Origin: Phymatolithon calcareum | Taxonomy: Eukaryota > Rhodophyta > Florideophyceae > Hapalidiales | Assembly: GCA_977006965.1 (NCBI GenBank) | Contig: OZ345369.1 | Location: forward strand, 1,550,001-1,614,000 | Direction of reading: 5' to 3' | DNA: 64,000 bases | Shown: piece by piece, positions 63,593 through 64,000 of the stretch | How the letters are laid out: the number at the start of each line of letters is the position of its first letter | Numbering within the stretch: position 1 is the first letter of the stretch | Program-made: the position numbers and the translations under genes | The notes under the pieces: generated by a model | Database searches by the model: none | Seen by the model: only the letters and a program-made list of their open reading frames with translations | What the model was told of the DNA's origin: nothing

Positions 63593-64000
63593 TGTGGTTG
63601 GAGGTTAGGAATGCGGTGAGGATAATGGATTGGTTTGGTTGGTGAAGATTGGATGGGTAGAAGTTGAGATATTGGTGAATGAGTTCCTTGGTTTTTTGCC
63701 TTGACCGACGTCGGAACCTGGCTATATAGGCCTGAAATTCAGATCAAGTCTGGCCCTACCATTCTAAATCAAATTATGGACCCTTGGAGACGACGGAGAA
63801 CAAGTAACCGTAAACAAATCTATTATAATATTATCATATCGTCATACAAGTGTGATATACCAAAATTCATCATTTTTGATACTGAGTCAGGAGGTATGCT
63901 TATCATACTTATTATCATACTTTGACACGTGTCTTTGCGAATCTTATTTTTTCCGTGAATCCAGACATGTTGTCAAATAATTTTACACGTGAACACGCGT
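63593..64000. repeat. LTR-like repeat, copy 2, runs off the window
   Basis: TGTGGTTGGAGGTTAGG and the following GAGTTCCTTGG, TTGACCG, ATATAGGCCTGA and TGAATCCAGA landmarks align in order with 57002-57335. Same orientation as copy 1. It continues past the window end, so its length is unknown. Confidence 0.55.

Overview
The window reads as nuclear DNA of a photosynthetic eukaryote, most likely a red alga (inference, not proven). A few compact GC-balanced genes sit in islands: a plant-type glucan phosphatase, a BSD2-like zinc-finger chaperone and the GCSH gene (both with short GT-AG introns), IST1, a chloroplast HAT-repeat RNA factor of the Mbb1/HCF107 type, and succinyl-CoA ligase alpha. The zinc-finger protein, the HAT protein and the glucan phosphatase are plastid/starch functions; GCSH and succinyl-CoA ligase are mitochondrial. 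Bacterial features (operons, Shine-Dalgarno sites) are absent, and TATA boxes precede several ATGs.

Layout. 1-6.5 kb: gene island (phosphatase, BSD2-like on minus, GCSH, IST1 on minus). 6.5-9 kb: no recognisable gene. 9-37 kb: a cyclin-family expansion. Its core is a tandem array (10726-35369) of about 4.6-kb units, each with one intact minus-strand PHO80/P-type cyclin ORF with a variable EHEV-repeat tail, plus decayed cyclin fragments, a SINE-like insertion and hairpins. Unit 1 carries a full-length, apparently intact two-ORF non-LTR retrotransposon inserted with a 13-bp target-site duplication. Degenerate cyclin remnants flank the array on both sides. 39-43 kb: second gene island (HAT protein, succinyl-CoA ligase alpha, small membrane protein). 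43.5-47.5 kb: four 5'-truncated LINE fragments of related but distinct families, two with clear target-site duplications. 48.4-48.8 kb: a small secreted poly-Asp protein gene. 49.3-53 kb: DNA-transposon remains, including a Tc1-type element turned into a 650-bp-arm foldback, and a set of iterated stem-loops. 53-64 kb: decayed repeats, a decayed RT fragment, LTR-like repeats, a coiled-coil pseudogene and a photolyase/cryptochrome fragment.

The most interesting object is the near-identical cyclin array: every complete copy of the cyclin is open while everything around it is decayed. Either it is a very recent amplification, or it is maintained by selection or gene conversion; an assembly error must also be excluded. 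A second theme is the density of perfect or near-perfect palindromes, some of them used as retrotransposon targets or sitting at a rearrangement breakpoint.
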